NCBI RefSeq assembly: GCF_003576245.1
Contig: NZ_QWGA01000003.1
Span: forward strand, 1-64,000
From: Henriciella algicola
GTDB lineage: Bacteria > Pseudomonadota > Alphaproteobacteria > Caulobacterales > Hyphomonadaceae
Length of the DNA stretch: 64,000 bases
Reading direction: 5' to 3'
The notes under the pieces are model-generated. The model did no database searches, had not been told where the DNA came from, and was given only the letters and a program-made list of their open reading frames with translations. Below, in pieces: positions 16,826 through 26,932 of this stretch (position 1 is its first letter; the number at the start of each line of letters is the position of its first letter). Made by a program: the position numbers and the translations under genes.

Positions 16826-18118
16826 TTAGTCTGCGGCAATCAACTGGCTGGCCTGAGCGACCCAGCCTTCCCGTTTGGCCTGACCATCGAGACCGAAACT
16901 GCGGTCCACCCACTCAAGGTGCTGGTCGGTCCAGCTTGCGATCTGAGCATAATGCCAGATGCCGATCTCGTTGAGCTTGAGCTCTATGGACGAGCTTAGA
17001 CCCGAAATCCGGGTCAAGTCGTCTGCCTGACCGTCAGCGGTCTGCTTCGCTGGTGGCTTGATCGGTGTGGGACGGCTGGACGCTGCAGCGATTGGGGGCG
17101 CCTGCTTCTTTGCAGGGGCGGAGTTTGCGAGCGCCGAAAACGGGCTGGTGAAACGCGGACCACGCGCCGCGAGCCGGTCAGGCGATGTTTCGGCAAGACG
17201 CGGCGCGGAGGCGGGCTGGCCTGGGCGTACTGGCGCCTGTGCTGCTGATGGCGCCGGACGGGACGGGCTTGAGGCTGGGTTAGCGGCGCGCTCGCCTGAA
17301 GTAGCTGCAGGCGATGCAGGTGCAGAGGGACGTGATGAAGGCTGTCCGAGATAGGCGAGACGGCTCTCCAGATAGCGGTTGCGCCAGCGAAGACGCGCCA
17401 TCTCTTCGTCTCGCGCCTCAGTATCTTCCTTCGACAGCTCTGGCGCAGACTGCACATTAGCAAGAGCCTGCTTCTTGCCTGATGAGTTGAGCGTCTCCTG
17501 CAGCTTGGCCTGAAGCGCTTCCGCACGAAGACCGAGATAATTTGCTAGCCAAGCGTCTTTCGAACTGCTGATCGCGGGGCTCTCTTGCACCTTCGCCACA
17601 GAGACCTCTTTCGCCATGTGGTGCAGGCGCAGCTCAACGTCGTGCATGCGAGCCTCGAGATACTCGTTTCGCGCAATCAGTGCATTGCGCATCTCGGCGT
17701 CCGCGCTTGCTTTCGCAGATGCCTTTTGCTCGGCGGAGCCCTCGCTCTCGGCCGGAGCAGGCGCACTCAGCGTCTCTGGCGGCGCGGCCAATTCTGCCTG
17801 CGCCTTAGGTGCTACTTCCAGCCCTGCCCTAGCCGCAGCAAGCTCTGCCTGTAGCTTTTCGACCTGCGCCCTCAGGGCCGGATCAGCGCCCGCATCGGCG
17901 GCGGCCTTGGTTTCCGCCTTAAACTTTCGCTGCGCCGCAAACAGGCTGTCGAGCTCATCCTTCGTCTGCTGCAGCTCAAGCAGCGCGATATCGCGATCTA
18001 CAATCGCGCGCTGTTCAGCCGGCGATTTCTTCAGGCCACGCAGGATCCAGGCGAGCACAAAACCAAAGACGACGGCCCCGGCCAGGATGAACCAGACATA
18101 CTCATGAACCAAAGCCAT
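16826..18118 (-). CDS. Membrane-anchored coiled-coil protein with C-terminal helix-hairpin-helix-like region
   Basis: I do not recognise a named gene. The start taken is the ATG at 18118 with GGGGAG eight bases upstream, giving 430 residues; a TTG eight codons earlier lacks support. One transmembrane helix (YVWFILAGAVVFGFVLAWIL) sits at the N-terminus. A charged, Ala/Glu/Lys-rich coiled-coil region follows to about residue 200, then a long Pro/Ala/Ser-rich linker. The last 65 residues (DDLTRISGLSSSIELKLNEI onward) resemble the short helix-hairpin-helix modules found at the ends of other alphaproteobacterial membrane and ribosomal proteins. It faces the divergent TrmH-type gene. An envelope-scaffold or DNA-proximal role is speculative. 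Confidence 0.75.
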   Translation of the reverse strand: MALVHEYVWFILAGAVVFGFVLAWILRGLKKSPAEQRAIVDRDIALLELQQTKDELDSLFAAQRKFKAETKAAADAGADPALRAQVEKLQAELAAARAGLEVAPKAQAELAAPPETLSAPAPAESEGSAEQKASAKASADAEMRNALIARNEYLEARMHDVELRLHHMAKEVSVAKVQESPAISSSKDAWLANYLGLRAEALQAKLQETLNSSGKKQALANVQSAPELSKEDTEARDEEMARLRWRNRYLESRLAYLGQPSSRPSAPASPAATSGERAANPASSPSRPAPSAAQAPVRPGQPASAPRLAETSPDRLAARGPRFTSPFSALANSAPAKKQAPPIAAASSRPTPIKPPAKQTADGQADDLTRISGLSSSIELKLNEIGIWHYAQIASWTDQHLEWVDRSFGLDGQAKREGWVAQASQLIAAD

Positions 18119-18305
18119 CTCGTGGGCTCCCCATGCTCGCAACGGTGTTCAACGCGTCGCCAGCTTGCTTATGACGCATCATCCTGCACGCCAGAACCTC
18201 TGGCTCTGCAGGCAGGTCGGCATTCCTGTCTTGATTCTGCTACCAGACCGAACCCTGACGCCTGCGTCAATTGTCTTCCACCGCCCATCAGGCTACACGC
18301 CGCGC

Positions 18306-19118
18306 ATGTCATCGCCTCCTGATATCATTTCGAGCACATCGAACCCGCTCATCAAGAGCCTTCGCAGCCTCGAGCGCAAGAAAGGCCGGGCCGAAACCGG
18401 ACTGTTCCTCGCTGAGGGCGCGCGCCTTGTTGAACAGGGTCTGTCCGCTGGCTGGGAACTCGACAGCCTCGTCGTTTCCGCTTCCAGCGCAGAACGCTCC
18501 TTTGTCCGCGATCTTGTCTCCCGCGCCTCTAAGTCCGGCGCACGCACCGTTCAGGTCACAGACCGTCTCGCCGGGCAGATCGCCCGCAAGGACAACCCGC
18601 AAGCTGTCATCGGCGCGTTCAAACAGGCCGCCCCAAAGCTTGGCGACCTCAGCGTTCCGAAATCCTCGCTCTGGATTGCGCTTTACGAGGTTCGCGACCC
18701 AGGCAATCTAGGCACGATCCTGCGGACAGCCGATTGCGCTGGGATCTCTGGCGTCCTTCTCATCGGCCAGTGCTGCGACCCTTACAGCGTAGAGGCTGTG
18801 CGCGCATCCATGGGCTCTATCTTCGACATCCCATTCGCGCGCAGCAGCTTTGACGATTTCAACACCTGGCGTACTGGCAAAGGCCTCTCAATGTTCGCTG
18901 CCAGCGTGAACGGAACGGTCCGTCACACAGAAGCTGACATGACAGGTCCAAGCATCATCCTGATGGGCAATGAGCAGGCGGGCCTTCCTGATGAGGTCGA
19001 AGCGAAATGCGATACGCTCTGCCTCATCCCGATGCGCGGCGGCGCCGACAGCCTCAACCTCGCGCAGGCCACCGCCATCATGACGTACGAAGCCTGGCGC
19101 CAACGGGGGTTTGCATGA
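18306..19118 (+). CDS. SpoU/TrmH-family RNA 2'-O-methyltransferase
   Basis: The 270-residue product is a SPOUT-fold RNA ribose methyltransferase, close in layout to RlmB/TsnR-type enzymes. The N-terminal substrate-binding part has SNPLIKSLRSLERKKGR and LFLAEGARLVEQGL. The three catalytic motifs follow: DPGNLGTILRTADCAG, MGSIFDIPF and ILMGNEQAGLP...IPMRGGADSLNLAQA. The start at 18306 fits the family beginning; an upstream extension of 47 codons has no similarity. Its TGA overlaps the ATG of the next methyltransferase gene (ATGA), so the two are translationally coupled. The exact rRNA or tRNA target is not determinable. Confidence 0.9.
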   Translation: MSSPPDIISSTSNPLIKSLRSLERKKGRAETGLFLAEGARLVEQGLSAGWELDSLVVSASSAERSFVRDLVSRASKSGARTVQVTDRLAGQIARKDNPQAVIGAFKQAAPKLGDLSVPKSSLWIALYEVRDPGNLGTILRTADCAGISGVLLIGQCCDPYSVEAVRASMGSIFDIPFARSSFDDFNTWRTGKGLSMFAASVNGTVRHTEADMTGPSIILMGNEQAGLPDEVEAKCDTLCLIPMRGGADSLNLAQATAIMTYEAWRQRGFA

Positions 19119-20002
19119 AATACGAACAGACGCTTTTCCTCGCTGATAACTGGGAAGACTATGCCCTCCTCGACAGCGGCGACGGCATGAAGCTGGAGCG
19201 TTTCGGGAGCCAGAACGTCATCCGTCCGGACCCCCAAGCCTTCTGGCGACCCAACCAGCCCGTCAGAAGCTGGAAAGCCGATGCCTGGTTTGATGCCAAG
19301 GCAGGCGATGATGAGCGCGGCGAATGGCGGCGCCTCAATCCGAGAGCGCCCGACACATGGCCGATGGAGTGGAACGGCATCCGCTTTGAAGCGCGCCGCA
19401 CGCCCTTCCGCCACATGGGCGTCTTTCAGGAACACGCGGTTCACTGGGCTTTTGCGCAGGAACAGCTCAAAAAGGCAGGCCGCCCGGCAAAGGTTCTGAA
19501 CCTGTTTGGCTATACCGGCCTCATGTCGCTTGCCTGCGCGCAGGCCGGCGCGGAAGTGGTCCACCTTGACGCCAGCCCGAAGTCGAACGGCTTCGGCAAG
19601 GACGCCCAGTCCCTCTCTGGTCTCGACGACCGCACGATCCGCTGGATCGCAGACGATGCGATGAAGTTCGTTGCCCGCGAACAGCGCCGCGGCAATCAGT
19701 ATGACGCGATCATTCTGGACCCGCCAAAATTCGGCCGCGGCACCAAGAATGAGACTTGGCGTTTCGAGGAAGACCTGCCCGGTCTGCTCGACGGAGTGGC
19801 GAGCCTTCTGGTGAAAAAGCCGCTCTTCGTGATCCTCACCGCCTATGCCGTCCGCCTGTCGCATATTGCACTGGCGCAGGCGCTGGGCGACCGGATGAAA
19901 GCGTTCGGCGGCCGCATCGAGATGGGTGAGATGGCCTTGCCGGAAGAGAAGACCCGCCGCATGCTGCCAACTTCGATCTGCGCGCGCTGGCGCGCAGACT
20001 AG
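19115..20002 (+). CDS. Class I SAM-dependent rRNA methyltransferase, RlmI/RlmK-like
   Basis: This 295-residue Rossmann-fold methyltransferase has the SAM motif LNLFGYTGLMSLACAQAGAE, the acidic residue of VVHLDASPKS, and the catalytic block AIILDPPKFGRG. The DPPKFGRG pattern is typical of base methyltransferases of the RlmI (m5C) family. It starts at the ATG overlapping the stop of the upstream SpoU gene and converges on cckA, leaving only three bases between the two stops, so no separate terminator fits. An RNA-modification pair is implied by the coupling. Specificity is not assigned. Confidence 0.87.
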   Translation: MKYEQTLFLADNWEDYALLDSGDGMKLERFGSQNVIRPDPQAFWRPNQPVRSWKADAWFDAKAGDDERGEWRRLNPRAPDTWPMEWNGIRFEARRTPFRHMGVFQEHAVHWAFAQEQLKKAGRPAKVLNLFGYTGLMSLACAQAGAEVVHLDASPKSNGFGKDAQSLSGLDDRTIRWIADDAMKFVAREQRRGNQYDAIILDPPKFGRGTKNETWRFEEDLPGLLDGVASLLVKKPLFVILTAYAVRLSHIALAQALGDRMKAFGGRIEMGEMALPEEKTRRMLPTSICARWRAD

Positions 20003-20005
20003 GCT

Positions 20006-22597
20006 CTAGGCCGCCTCACGCTCCTTACGCACGCCCAGTTGCTGCTTCACCTTTTCGGCGAGCTGGCGAACATTGAACGGTTTTGCGAGGAAGGTGATTT
20101 CCCGGTCGTCGAGCTGTTTGGCGATGTTCGGGTCGGCATAGCCCGACACGAAGATCACGCGCGCCTCGCCAAGATATTCCTGCGCCTCACGGATCAGCGT
20201 CGGCCCATCCATACCCGGCATGACGACGTCGGAGATAACCAGATCAAATGCACCTGGCTCATCCTCGAGGATTTCCAGCGCCTCTTCACCGTCGGCCGCC
20301 GACTCTACCTCATAGCCGCGCGAGATGAGGTGCATGACGGCGATATCGCGCAGGCCCTTCTCGTCCTCGACCAGAAGGATGCGGCCACGGCCCGAAATAT
20401 CCATCGGGCGCGGCTCTTCTGCTGCCTCGACAGGCGCATCCTCTGCAGGTTGCGGGATGTCCTCTTCCTTCAGCGCAGGCAGGTAAATCTGGAAGGTCGT
20501 ACCCTCGCCAACCTTGGAGATCGGGCAGATATAGCCTTCCGACTGCTTGATGATGCCGTAAACAGTTGCGAGGCCGAGGCCCGTACCGACGCCAACATCC
20601 TTGGTGGTGAAGAAGGGCTGGAAGATCTTGTTGAGGATATCGGTCGGGATACCGCACCCGGTATCTGCCACTTCAATAAGCAGATAGTCGCCATCATCAA
20701 CATAAGTGAAGCCCTTTTCATGGGCATCGGCGCCGGTGGCTGCAGACGTGCGGATCGTCAGCGAACCGCCCGTCCGGCCTGACAGCAGCATGGCGTCACG
20801 CGCATTGGTCACGAGATTGATGATTGCCGTTTCAAGCTGGTTTATGTCCGCCTTGATGTAAGGCAGGTTGCGCCCGTGAACGGTCTTGAAGTCGATACGC
20901 TCATCCAGGATCTGCTGCAGCAGGCGTGAAAACTCCGTCAGGAAGTCCGTCGCATTCACGATCTCGCGCTTGAAGGTCTGCTGACGCGCATAGGCGAGCA
21001 GCATGCGAACAAGGTCCTTCGCCCGCACCGAAAACTCGTAGATGCTCTTGATGTTTTCGTAGGACGGGTCGCCAACCGGGTGGCGGGTCATCAGCTCATC
21101 ATTGTTGAGCATGATACCGGTCAGGACATTGTTGAAATCATGCGCGACACCGCCAGCAAGCTGGCCGATAGCCTGCATCTTCTCACCCTGCGCCAGACGG
21201 ATCTCAAGATCCTTCTGCTCAGTGATGTCGATGATGTAGGCAACGGACGGGCGCCCTGCTGCATCCAGGGACACGAATACGTTTACATTCCTGGGTGGCT
21301 CGCCTGGCATCTTCAGACCGACGGGCTTGTCGACGGCCTCAGCCAGTTTCGATGAAATTTGTTCACCTGCATCGTCGGCTTCATTCAGGAAGATATCAGC
21401 AAAAGCGCCACCTGCTTCTGATGCCTCGCTCAGTTCGCGAAGGGCGCGGTTTGCATCCAGAATGCGCGCGCTCTCAACGCTCGCCCCTTCGAGACGCGCA
21501 ACACCAAATGGTGCTTCATTGAATAGCGGGTTGGGCTCTGTCGACGGCGGCCGCACGGACACGGGAGCGCTGAAGCGGCCCTCGCGTTCGGCAGGCGCAA
21601 GCTGGGCTGACATCAGGACTGTACGGCCCTGTGCATTCACGCCCTTGCCGGACCAGGATGTCAGCGCCTGCATCGGCAGCTCCACCCCGTCCCTGCCCCG
21701 GATCATGATGCGCGTTTGCGCCGGCATCTTGCTCTTGCGATCGCGCCCCAGCATGCGAACGAATTCAGGGCGCATGATGTCATCAAGGCGCACATTCCGC
21801 GCGGTCTCCGGCAGGCCGATCAGGTCACGCAGCCACTTGTTGGCATAGCTGATGCGCCCATCGGGGCGCGCCGCGAAGAAGCCGACAGGCGCGTCTTCGA
21901 CATAAAGCGATTGACCGTCAGTTGTCGCACCGCTCAGCGGCGCAGCGCTCACTTCGCGCAGGCGCCACATCACGCGGCCACGCGGCAGCGGCGCCACCAT
22001 GGCCTCATACTGGACGGTCTCTGTCTCCGGCCCGACGGTCATCGCCGGAAGCGTCTCGCTCAGCGGCTCGCTTGCCCGCGCTGCGCGGGACAGTCGGAAG
22101 ACGGGGGCGGCCAGCCCCGGCATGGATGAGAAAAGACGGTCAAAGGAAACAGGCGCTGCAGTATCCTTGAGATTGGAAAGGATACGACGCGACAACTCGC
22201 GGTAATGCTCGTTCGCCGCAATGGGCGCGCCACCTGCGTCTGCGACCAGAACCGCTTCGTCCAGCGCCTCGATCCAGCCAAAGCGTGGACCGGCGGCATC
22301 AACAGCATCTGCAGCGGCACCGCGCTGCGGGAAGAGCCCAAGCTTGCGCCCTGCCCCCTTTAAAATCCAGAGCAGGAAAACGATAAAGCCAGCCGCCATG
22401 GAGATAAGGAGCATCGGTCCAATGCCGCCCACCGCTTCAGGCCACGCAATGGCAACACTTGCAGCAGCAACAGCCGCCAGAAGGCAGCCCCAGAAGAGCA
22501 GTTGCAGCAGGTCTACCCTCACACCTTTGGCGCCAGGATCGGCTTCCTGTTGGTGCTGTTCATCACGGTCTTTGTTTTCAGCCAGCTGATCGGACAT
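20006..22597 (-). CDS. cckA: Cell-cycle hybrid histidine kinase CckA
   Basis: The 863-residue protein matches CckA, which through ChpT phosphorylates CtrA and CpdR in Caulobacterales. The start is the ATG at 22597 with GGAGT upstream. Two N-terminal transmembrane helices lie at about residues 29-80. PAS-like sensor domains follow, then the dimerisation/phosphoacceptor helix [16 protein letters not shown] with the phospho-His at residue 486. The ATPase domain has [11 protein letters not shown] and DTGCGIP, and a C-terminal receiver ([14 protein letters not shown]) has the phospho-Asp at residue 790. The segment [20 protein letters not shown] is characteristic of CckA. It is single, divergent from the L,D-transpeptidase gene. 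Confidence 0.93.
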   Translation of the reverse strand: MSDQLAENKDRDEQHQQEADPGAKGVRVDLLQLLFWGCLLAAVAAASVAIAWPEAVGGIGPMLLISMAAGFIVFLLWILKGAGRKLGLFPQRGAAADAVDAAGPRFGWIEALDEAVLVADAGGAPIAANEHYRELSRRILSNLKDTAAPVSFDRLFSSMPGLAAPVFRLSRAARASEPLSETLPAMTVGPETETVQYEAMVAPLPRGRVMWRLREVSAAPLSGATTDGQSLYVEDAPVGFFAARPDGRISYANKWLRDLIGLPETARNVRLDDIMRPEFVRMLGRDRKSKMPAQTRIMIRGRDGVELPMQALTSWSGKGVNAQGRTVLMSAQLAPAEREGRFSAPVSVRPPSTEPNPLFNEAPFGVARLEGASVESARILDANRALRELSEASEAGGAFADIFLNEADDAGEQISSKLAEAVDKPVGLKMPGEPPRNVNVFVSLDAAGRPSVAYIIDITEQKDLEIRLAQGEKMQAIGQLAGGVAHDFNNVLTGIMLNNDELMTRHPVGDPSYENIKSIYEFSVRAKDLVRMLLAYARQQTFKREIVNATDFLTEFSRLLQQILDERIDFKTVHGRNLPYIKADINQLETAIINLVTNARDAMLLSGRTGGSLTIRTSAATGADAHEKGFTYVDDGDYLLIEVADTGCGIPTDILNKIFQPFFTTKDVGVGTGLGLATVYGIIKQSEGYICPISKVGEGTTFQIYLPALKEEDIPQPAEDAPVEAAEEPRPMDISGRGRILLVEDEKGLRDIAVMHLISRGYEVESAADGEEALEILEDEPGAFDLVISDVVMPGMDGPTLIREAQEYLGEARVIFVSGYADPNIAKQLDDREITFLAKPFNVRQLAEKVKQQLGVRKEREAA

Positions 22598-22895
22598 TGG
22601 GGTATACTCCGGACACGCATCAATCGCGCGCTGATTCGAAAAATCGCATGATAACGCCAAATAGCCTCAGTGCACGCGGCTAGGGGCGACGACGACTTCC
22701 GGACAGGCTGCCACGAGGATGGTTAATGCTTCCGAAAGACGCGTTAATGGATGCCCTGCAGCACCACCAAGGCGGCGGTTGACACGCAGAAACTGTGATT
22801 TGGTTCCAGCATTCTGCACCAAACTTTCTCGGGAACGCTCTCATTGTTGCCTCCGTTGGATTGGCAACAGTCACAGCGATACAGGACCCGAAAAC

Positions 22896-24731
22896 ATGAA
22901 ACCGCTCTTCGTCTCAATCATCCTTGCCTCAGCGTCGCCGGTCGCGCTTGCACAGCTCGGCGGTGATGGAGCGGCAATCCGCGCTGTAAGTGCCGCAGAA
23001 CAGGCTGCCATGTCTGGCGCCGCCGTGTCGGCACCGCTTCCAAATGCTATCGAGACGGCAGTTATGAGCGACTGGTTTGAAGCCGAACTGAATGGCGAGA
23101 TGGGCGAAAGCGTCAGTGAAGTTGCTCGCAGGGCCTACATCCAGAGAATGTTCCAACCGATCTGGACACGCCAAGGCGCCGAAAGCCTTCAGAACGCGGC
23201 GGGCGATCTCTTCGAACATGGCCTCGCAAGCGATGAAGTTCTGGACAGCGATCTGGAGCAGCTCATCGACAAGCGCTTTTCCGCAGGCAGTGAAGACGAG
23301 CAGGCCGAGGCTGATCTTGCCCTGACGGCCGCATGGCTTCGCATTGCCTCAGCCGTCAGCGGAGGTCTCAGCGATGAAGGCAAGGCCGCAACGAGCGGTT
23401 ACGGATCAGCCAAGATGGCTCTCGTCTCGAAGAAGCTGCTCGAAGCGGGCCAGGGCCGCACGCTCAGCTTTCAGGACTTTGAGTCGGGCTATCCGCAATA
23501 CGCCGCACTCAAGGGTGCACTCGCCCAGTATCGCGACATTCGCGATGCTGGCGGATGGCTCGCAATCCCTGAGGGCGAGAGCGTTGAAGCTGGCGATAGC
23601 GACCCGCGCATTCCCGCAATTCGAGAGCGTTTGAGCGTCGAAGGCTATATCGAAGCCCCCGAAAGCAATGAGCAGATGTTGCTGGCTGATGCCGGCAAGC
23701 TCCAAAATGTTTCCGTCGAAGAGCGCAATCCAGAGGCTGGCGGCGATCGCCGCACCAACCTCTTTGCGACGAAATCCATTAAGACATCCGCTGCTGACCC
23801 AATGCTCTACAGCGAAGATCTGGTTGAAGCGGTCCAGACCTTCCAGCAACGTCACGGCATTGAGCCGGATGGTGTGATCGGTCCAAAGACGCTTTCGGCT
23901 CTCAATGAAAGCGTTGAGTCCAAGATCGCACGTATCGCAGATTCCATGGAGCGCTGGCGTGCCCAGGGCCCGGCGGATGCGCACTACATCTGGGCGAATA
24001 TCCCTTCCTACACGGTTGAAGGCTGGAATGGGGATGCACGCGAGATTTCGATGAAGTCCGTGGTTGGCATGAAGAGCCGCGAGACACCGACCTTCAATGA
24101 TGAAATCGAATACACTGTTGCGAACCCACGCTGGTATGCACCTGTCAGCATCGTCGCCAAGGACAAGCTTCCAAAGCTTCGCCGCGACCCATCCTACGCG
24201 CAGCGCGCCAACTTCAAGATCTATGACCGCTCCAGCGGTGCAGAAGTGAGCGCCTATTCGGTCAATTGGAATGATCCGTCTTCGGCCAGCAATTACCGAC
24301 TGGTTCAGCAACCAGGTAGCAGCAATGCGCTCGGCCAACTGAAGATCATCTTCCCGAACCAGTATTCGATCTATCTGCACGGCACGCCGAGCACGCACCT
24401 GTTCGATCGCGCCGAACGCGCGTTTAGCTCTGGCTGCATCCGTCTCGAACAGCCAGAGAAGATGGCCGAGTGGGTTGCAAGCTATGATGGCGACGAGCGG
24501 CTCAATGAAGTGCGCGATGCCCTTTCGACGACGCGCAACACCCGCGTTGACTTTCAGGGCCGCATGCCAATTCACATCACCTACATGACGGTGACGGTGA
24601 ACGACGATGGCACGGTCAACTTCTGGCGCGACATCTACGACCGGACGGAAGGCATCCGTCAGGTCGAAAGGATGTCTCCAATCGGTCAGACCGCCAGTAC
24701 GCAAACTGTCGAAGCAACCGAACGAGGCTAG
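22896..24731 (+). CDS. L,D-transpeptidase (YcbB-like), exported
   Basis: This 611-residue periplasmic enzyme makes 3-3 (or lipoprotein) cross-links in peptidoglycan. The start at 22896 gives a clean signal peptide (MKPLFVSIILASASPVALAQ). A scaffold region is followed by a peptidoglycan-binding repeat (EDLVEAVQTFQQRHGIEPDG...GPKTLSALN). The YkuD catalytic domain ends with YLHGTPS and SSGCIRLEQPE; the nucleophile is Cys514. Length and domain order match YcbB/LdtD. An M15-type peptidase gene starts six bases downstream, so the two form a murein-remodelling pair. About 300 bases separate it from the divergent cckA. Confidence 0.92.
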   Translation: MKPLFVSIILASASPVALAQLGGDGAAIRAVSAAEQAAMSGAAVSAPLPNAIETAVMSDWFEAELNGEMGESVSEVARRAYIQRMFQPIWTRQGAESLQNAAGDLFEHGLASDEVLDSDLEQLIDKRFSAGSEDEQAEADLALTAAWLRIASAVSGGLSDEGKAATSGYGSAKMALVSKKLLEAGQGRTLSFQDFESGYPQYAALKGALAQYRDIRDAGGWLAIPEGESVEAGDSDPRIPAIRERLSVEGYIEAPESNEQMLLADAGKLQNVSVEERNPEAGGDRRTNLFATKSIKTSAADPMLYSEDLVEAVQTFQQRHGIEPDGVIGPKTLSALNESVESKIARIADSMERWRAQGPADAHYIWANIPSYTVEGWNGDAREISMKSVVGMKSRETPTFNDEIEYTVANPRWYAPVSIVAKDKLPKLRRDPSYAQRANFKIYDRSSGAEVSAYSVNWNDPSSASNYRLVQQPGSSNALGQLKIIFPNQYSIYLHGTPSTHLFDRAERAFSSGCIRLEQPEKMAEWVASYDGDERLNEVRDALSTTRNTRVDFQGRMPIHITYMTVTVNDDGTVNFWRDIYDRTEGIRQVERMSPIGQTASTQTVEATERG

Positions 24732-24737
24732 GGTTAC

Positions 24738-25619
24738 ATGGTGAACACCCTGCTAGGCGCAGCAATATTGAAGACAATGGCTTTCACCGGTGCGGTTTCG
24801 ACCGTGCCGGTGTCGCTTGATGGAGAGGAAATTCCTCACCCAGTCTGGCATCATATGGCCATGCCCTCGGAAACCGTATCAATGACCGTACCCGCAGGGA
24901 TGGCCGCCTATCTCGACGGCGAGCGTATCAAGGCCGCCGATGAGTTCACCGCGCCCGAAACGCCAGGCACCTATCCATTGGAATTCCGTAGCCTTGATGG
25001 CGACGAGAAATACGAGGTGGCGCTTTTCGTGCTCGAGCCCTCGAGCCGCGTTGACGCCGATGGTCGTCTGAACGGGTTTCGGATGGGCGCTTATCCTGAG
25101 AACACACCTCGAGGATTTATCCGCCTCGATGAGGGCTATGGCGACGTCAATGTCTCGCCGAGCTTCAAGATCGGCCAGTTCCTGTGTCATCAGCAGCCCG
25201 ACCACTGGCCAAAATATCTTTTGATCTCAGGCGACAATCTGGAAAGACTGGAAGTGCTGCTAGCGGCGCTCAACCGCGATGGCATCACCGATGCTGACAC
25301 ATTCTTCGTGATGAGTGGCTACCGCTCGCCCTTCTACAATACCGCTATCGGCTCTGCGACGCTGTCGCGTCACATGTATGGCGACGCGACCGACGTTTAT
25401 GTCGACGTCGCGCCGCGCGATGGCGTGATGGACGATCTCAACCGCGATGGCGCGATCGACAAGACGGATGCCGATTTCCTCTACGACTACGCTGAGGAGC
25501 TATTCGCTGCGACGGACAGTGTCCCACGCGGCGGGCTGGGCAGCTACAAGGCTAATGCGGTGCACGGACCGTTTGTCCATGTCGATGGTCGCGGCCGGCC
25601 TGCCCGCTGGGGAAGGTAA
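24738..25619 (+). CDS. M15-family D-Ala-D-Ala carboxypeptidase-like protein
   Basis: This 293-residue protein is related to zinc peptidases of the M15/DUF882 (YcbK/MepK) group that trim peptidoglycan stems or cross-links. The metal-site motifs are visible: SRHMYGDATDVYVDV (SxHxxGxAxD) and the C-terminal HGPFVHVDGRG. VMSGYRSPFYNTAIG is the usual preceding block. The N-terminus (LLGAAILKTMAFTGAVSTVPV) is weakly hydrophobic and may export it. It follows the L,D-transpeptidase by six bases. Cleavage specificity, possibly 3-3 links made by its neighbour, is inference. Confidence 0.82.
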   Translation: MVNTLLGAAILKTMAFTGAVSTVPVSLDGEEIPHPVWHHMAMPSETVSMTVPAGMAAYLDGERIKAADEFTAPETPGTYPLEFRSLDGDEKYEVALFVLEPSSRVDADGRLNGFRMGAYPENTPRGFIRLDEGYGDVNVSPSFKIGQFLCHQQPDHWPKYLLISGDNLERLEVLLAALNRDGITDADTFFVMSGYRSPFYNTAIGSATLSRHMYGDATDVYVDVAPRDGVMDDLNRDGAIDKTDADFLYDYAEELFAATDSVPRGGLGSYKANAVHGPFVHVDGRGRPARWGR

Positions 25620-25649
25620 AAAGGGCGAAGCTGCAGAGCCGCTTACGCC

Positions 25650-26633
25650 TCAGGCGCACTGCCGCAGGCGCACAGCCATGCTGTTGCCCTTCCGCCCCAG
25701 ATCACCCTCATAGGCAACACGCCCATCACGGCCACCAGACAGGAGCTGGACGGGCTGATCCGCTGGCAATCCAAGCAGAAGCGTATCGCCCTGTTTCAGC
25801 GCTGCAAGCTTCCTGACCGGCACACTCAGGCTTGCCATCCGGGCGGTGAGAAGCGCTGTTGCGTCTTGCACCTCACGTGGAGGCTCCGCCGGCGCACTCG
25901 CTTGCCGTTCCGCAGTCGCCACCTCCACAGTCCAGAGTGACATTGCGCTCCGGCGCCCGGCAGCATCGACGTTGAAGTCGAACCGGGCCCCGACATCGCC
26001 AGCCATAAGCGAAGATACATAGGCGGCGTTCGTCTCGATGCCGACGAGCGACAGGCCCTGTCCCATCAGCCTGCCAAAAGGCGACATGAACTGCCGAATG
26101 AGAGCGCAGTCGATGACGCTCAGATGACGTGCCTTGGCCGCTGATCCCGCGAGCGATAGCGCACCACACGCATTGGCGATCAACTGATCATTCAGATGAT
26201 TGCTCAGACAGATGATGTGCGTCGCGTCGCCTTCATCACTTTCGAAAATCGCAAACGCGTTCGTGGCAGATTCCTCTGCATACGTGCGCAGCTCACCGGC
26301 GTCCTCAAACGAGGCGGCCGTTGCAAGCGTGACAGCGGCTTTGAGGCCTGCATGTTCTCCAAAAGCCCGCGACAGGCGCGCCGCAATCTTCCGACCCTCC
26401 CTCGCTGCTTCATCAACTTCCTCGCGCGCATCGAGGTCCCGGCCGAAGGGCTGCGACGTGTCGCCTGCATCGTTGATCTTGGGCAGATCCGGACGCAGCA
26501 GGGCCTGGATCTCTTCCTTCGAAAGGATGCCCCGCGCTGTCGGAAGTTTGAAATCGTTTGCCTCGGGCAGGATTGGCGGCGCACTCACATTCGGCACGTC
26601 GCGCATGACCGCCCGCTCACGTCTTTCAGACAT
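25650..26633 (-). CDS. FliM/SpoA-type flagellar motor switch protein
   Basis: The 327-residue protein has the architecture of FliM, the C-ring protein that binds CheY-P. An N-terminal LSKEEIQALL segment resembles the EIDALL CheY-binding motif. A CheC-like middle domain follows, and a C-terminal SpoA domain begins ARMASLSVPVRKLAALKQGD. The similarity is moderate, so this may be a divergent paralogue. The start at 26633 has GAGGA eight bases upstream; an ATG 12 codons earlier is possible. It stands alone, convergent with the M15 gene, with no other flagellar structural gene nearby. A CtrA-type site lies about 80 bases upstream. Confidence 0.68.
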   Translation of the reverse strand: MSERRERAVMRDVPNVSAPPILPEANDFKLPTARGILSKEEIQALLRPDLPKINDAGDTSQPFGRDLDAREEVDEAAREGRKIAARLSRAFGEHAGLKAAVTLATAASFEDAGELRTYAEESATNAFAIFESDEGDATHIICLSNHLNDQLIANACGALSLAGSAAKARHLSVIDCALIRQFMSPFGRLMGQGLSLVGIETNAAYVSSLMAGDVGARFDFNVDAAGRRSAMSLWTVEVATAERQASAPAEPPREVQDATALLTARMASLSVPVRKLAALKQGDTLLLGLPADQPVQLLSGGRDGRVAYEGDLGRKGNSMAVRLRQCA

Positions 26634-26711
26634 GGACCAGTCCTCTTCGGTACGTTCTGTATCGCGCATAGGAACCCCAGCTCTCCAACTCCGCAGACTG
26701 GGCTGCGCTGG

Positions 26712-26726
26712 TTAATGAAGCGTTAG
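26712..26726 (-). promoter_or_regulatory. Candidate CtrA-binding site
   Basis: On the minus strand the site reads CTAA, seven bases, TTAAC, matching seven of eight positions of the CtrA consensus TTAA-N7-TTAA. It lies 79-93 bases upstream of the FliM-like start, where CtrA activates class II flagellar genes in Caulobacter. A single short match has a real chance of being coincidental. Nothing else was found in 26634-26930. Confidence 0.4.
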
Positions 26727-26932
26727 TATTTTCGAGTCCGCCTGCACTGGAATCAGCTGCAGGAGCGGTTTTCCGTCAATAAAAGTAAATTTCCGCCCCG
26801 CTGGTCATTAACCAACTCCACTCGGAATTAATCTGGCTGAAATGTTGCGGTAATTTTTGATTCGGATTCCCGTGTCATTTTCACCCTCAACGGACCGGCA
26901 CTGAAAACAAACCGCCGGGCGTTGGGTGATAC

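Noticed and set aside
23406-24704. 432-codon minus-strand frame opposite the L,D-transpeptidase
   Set aside because: Antisense shadow; the plus strand has the catalytic YkuD motif.
26834-26848. Sigma-54-like sequence TGGCTG-N5-TTGC
   Set aside because: It points rightward into the dksA terminator with no plus-strand gene until 27649, and lacks the consensus AC after TGGC; likely chance.
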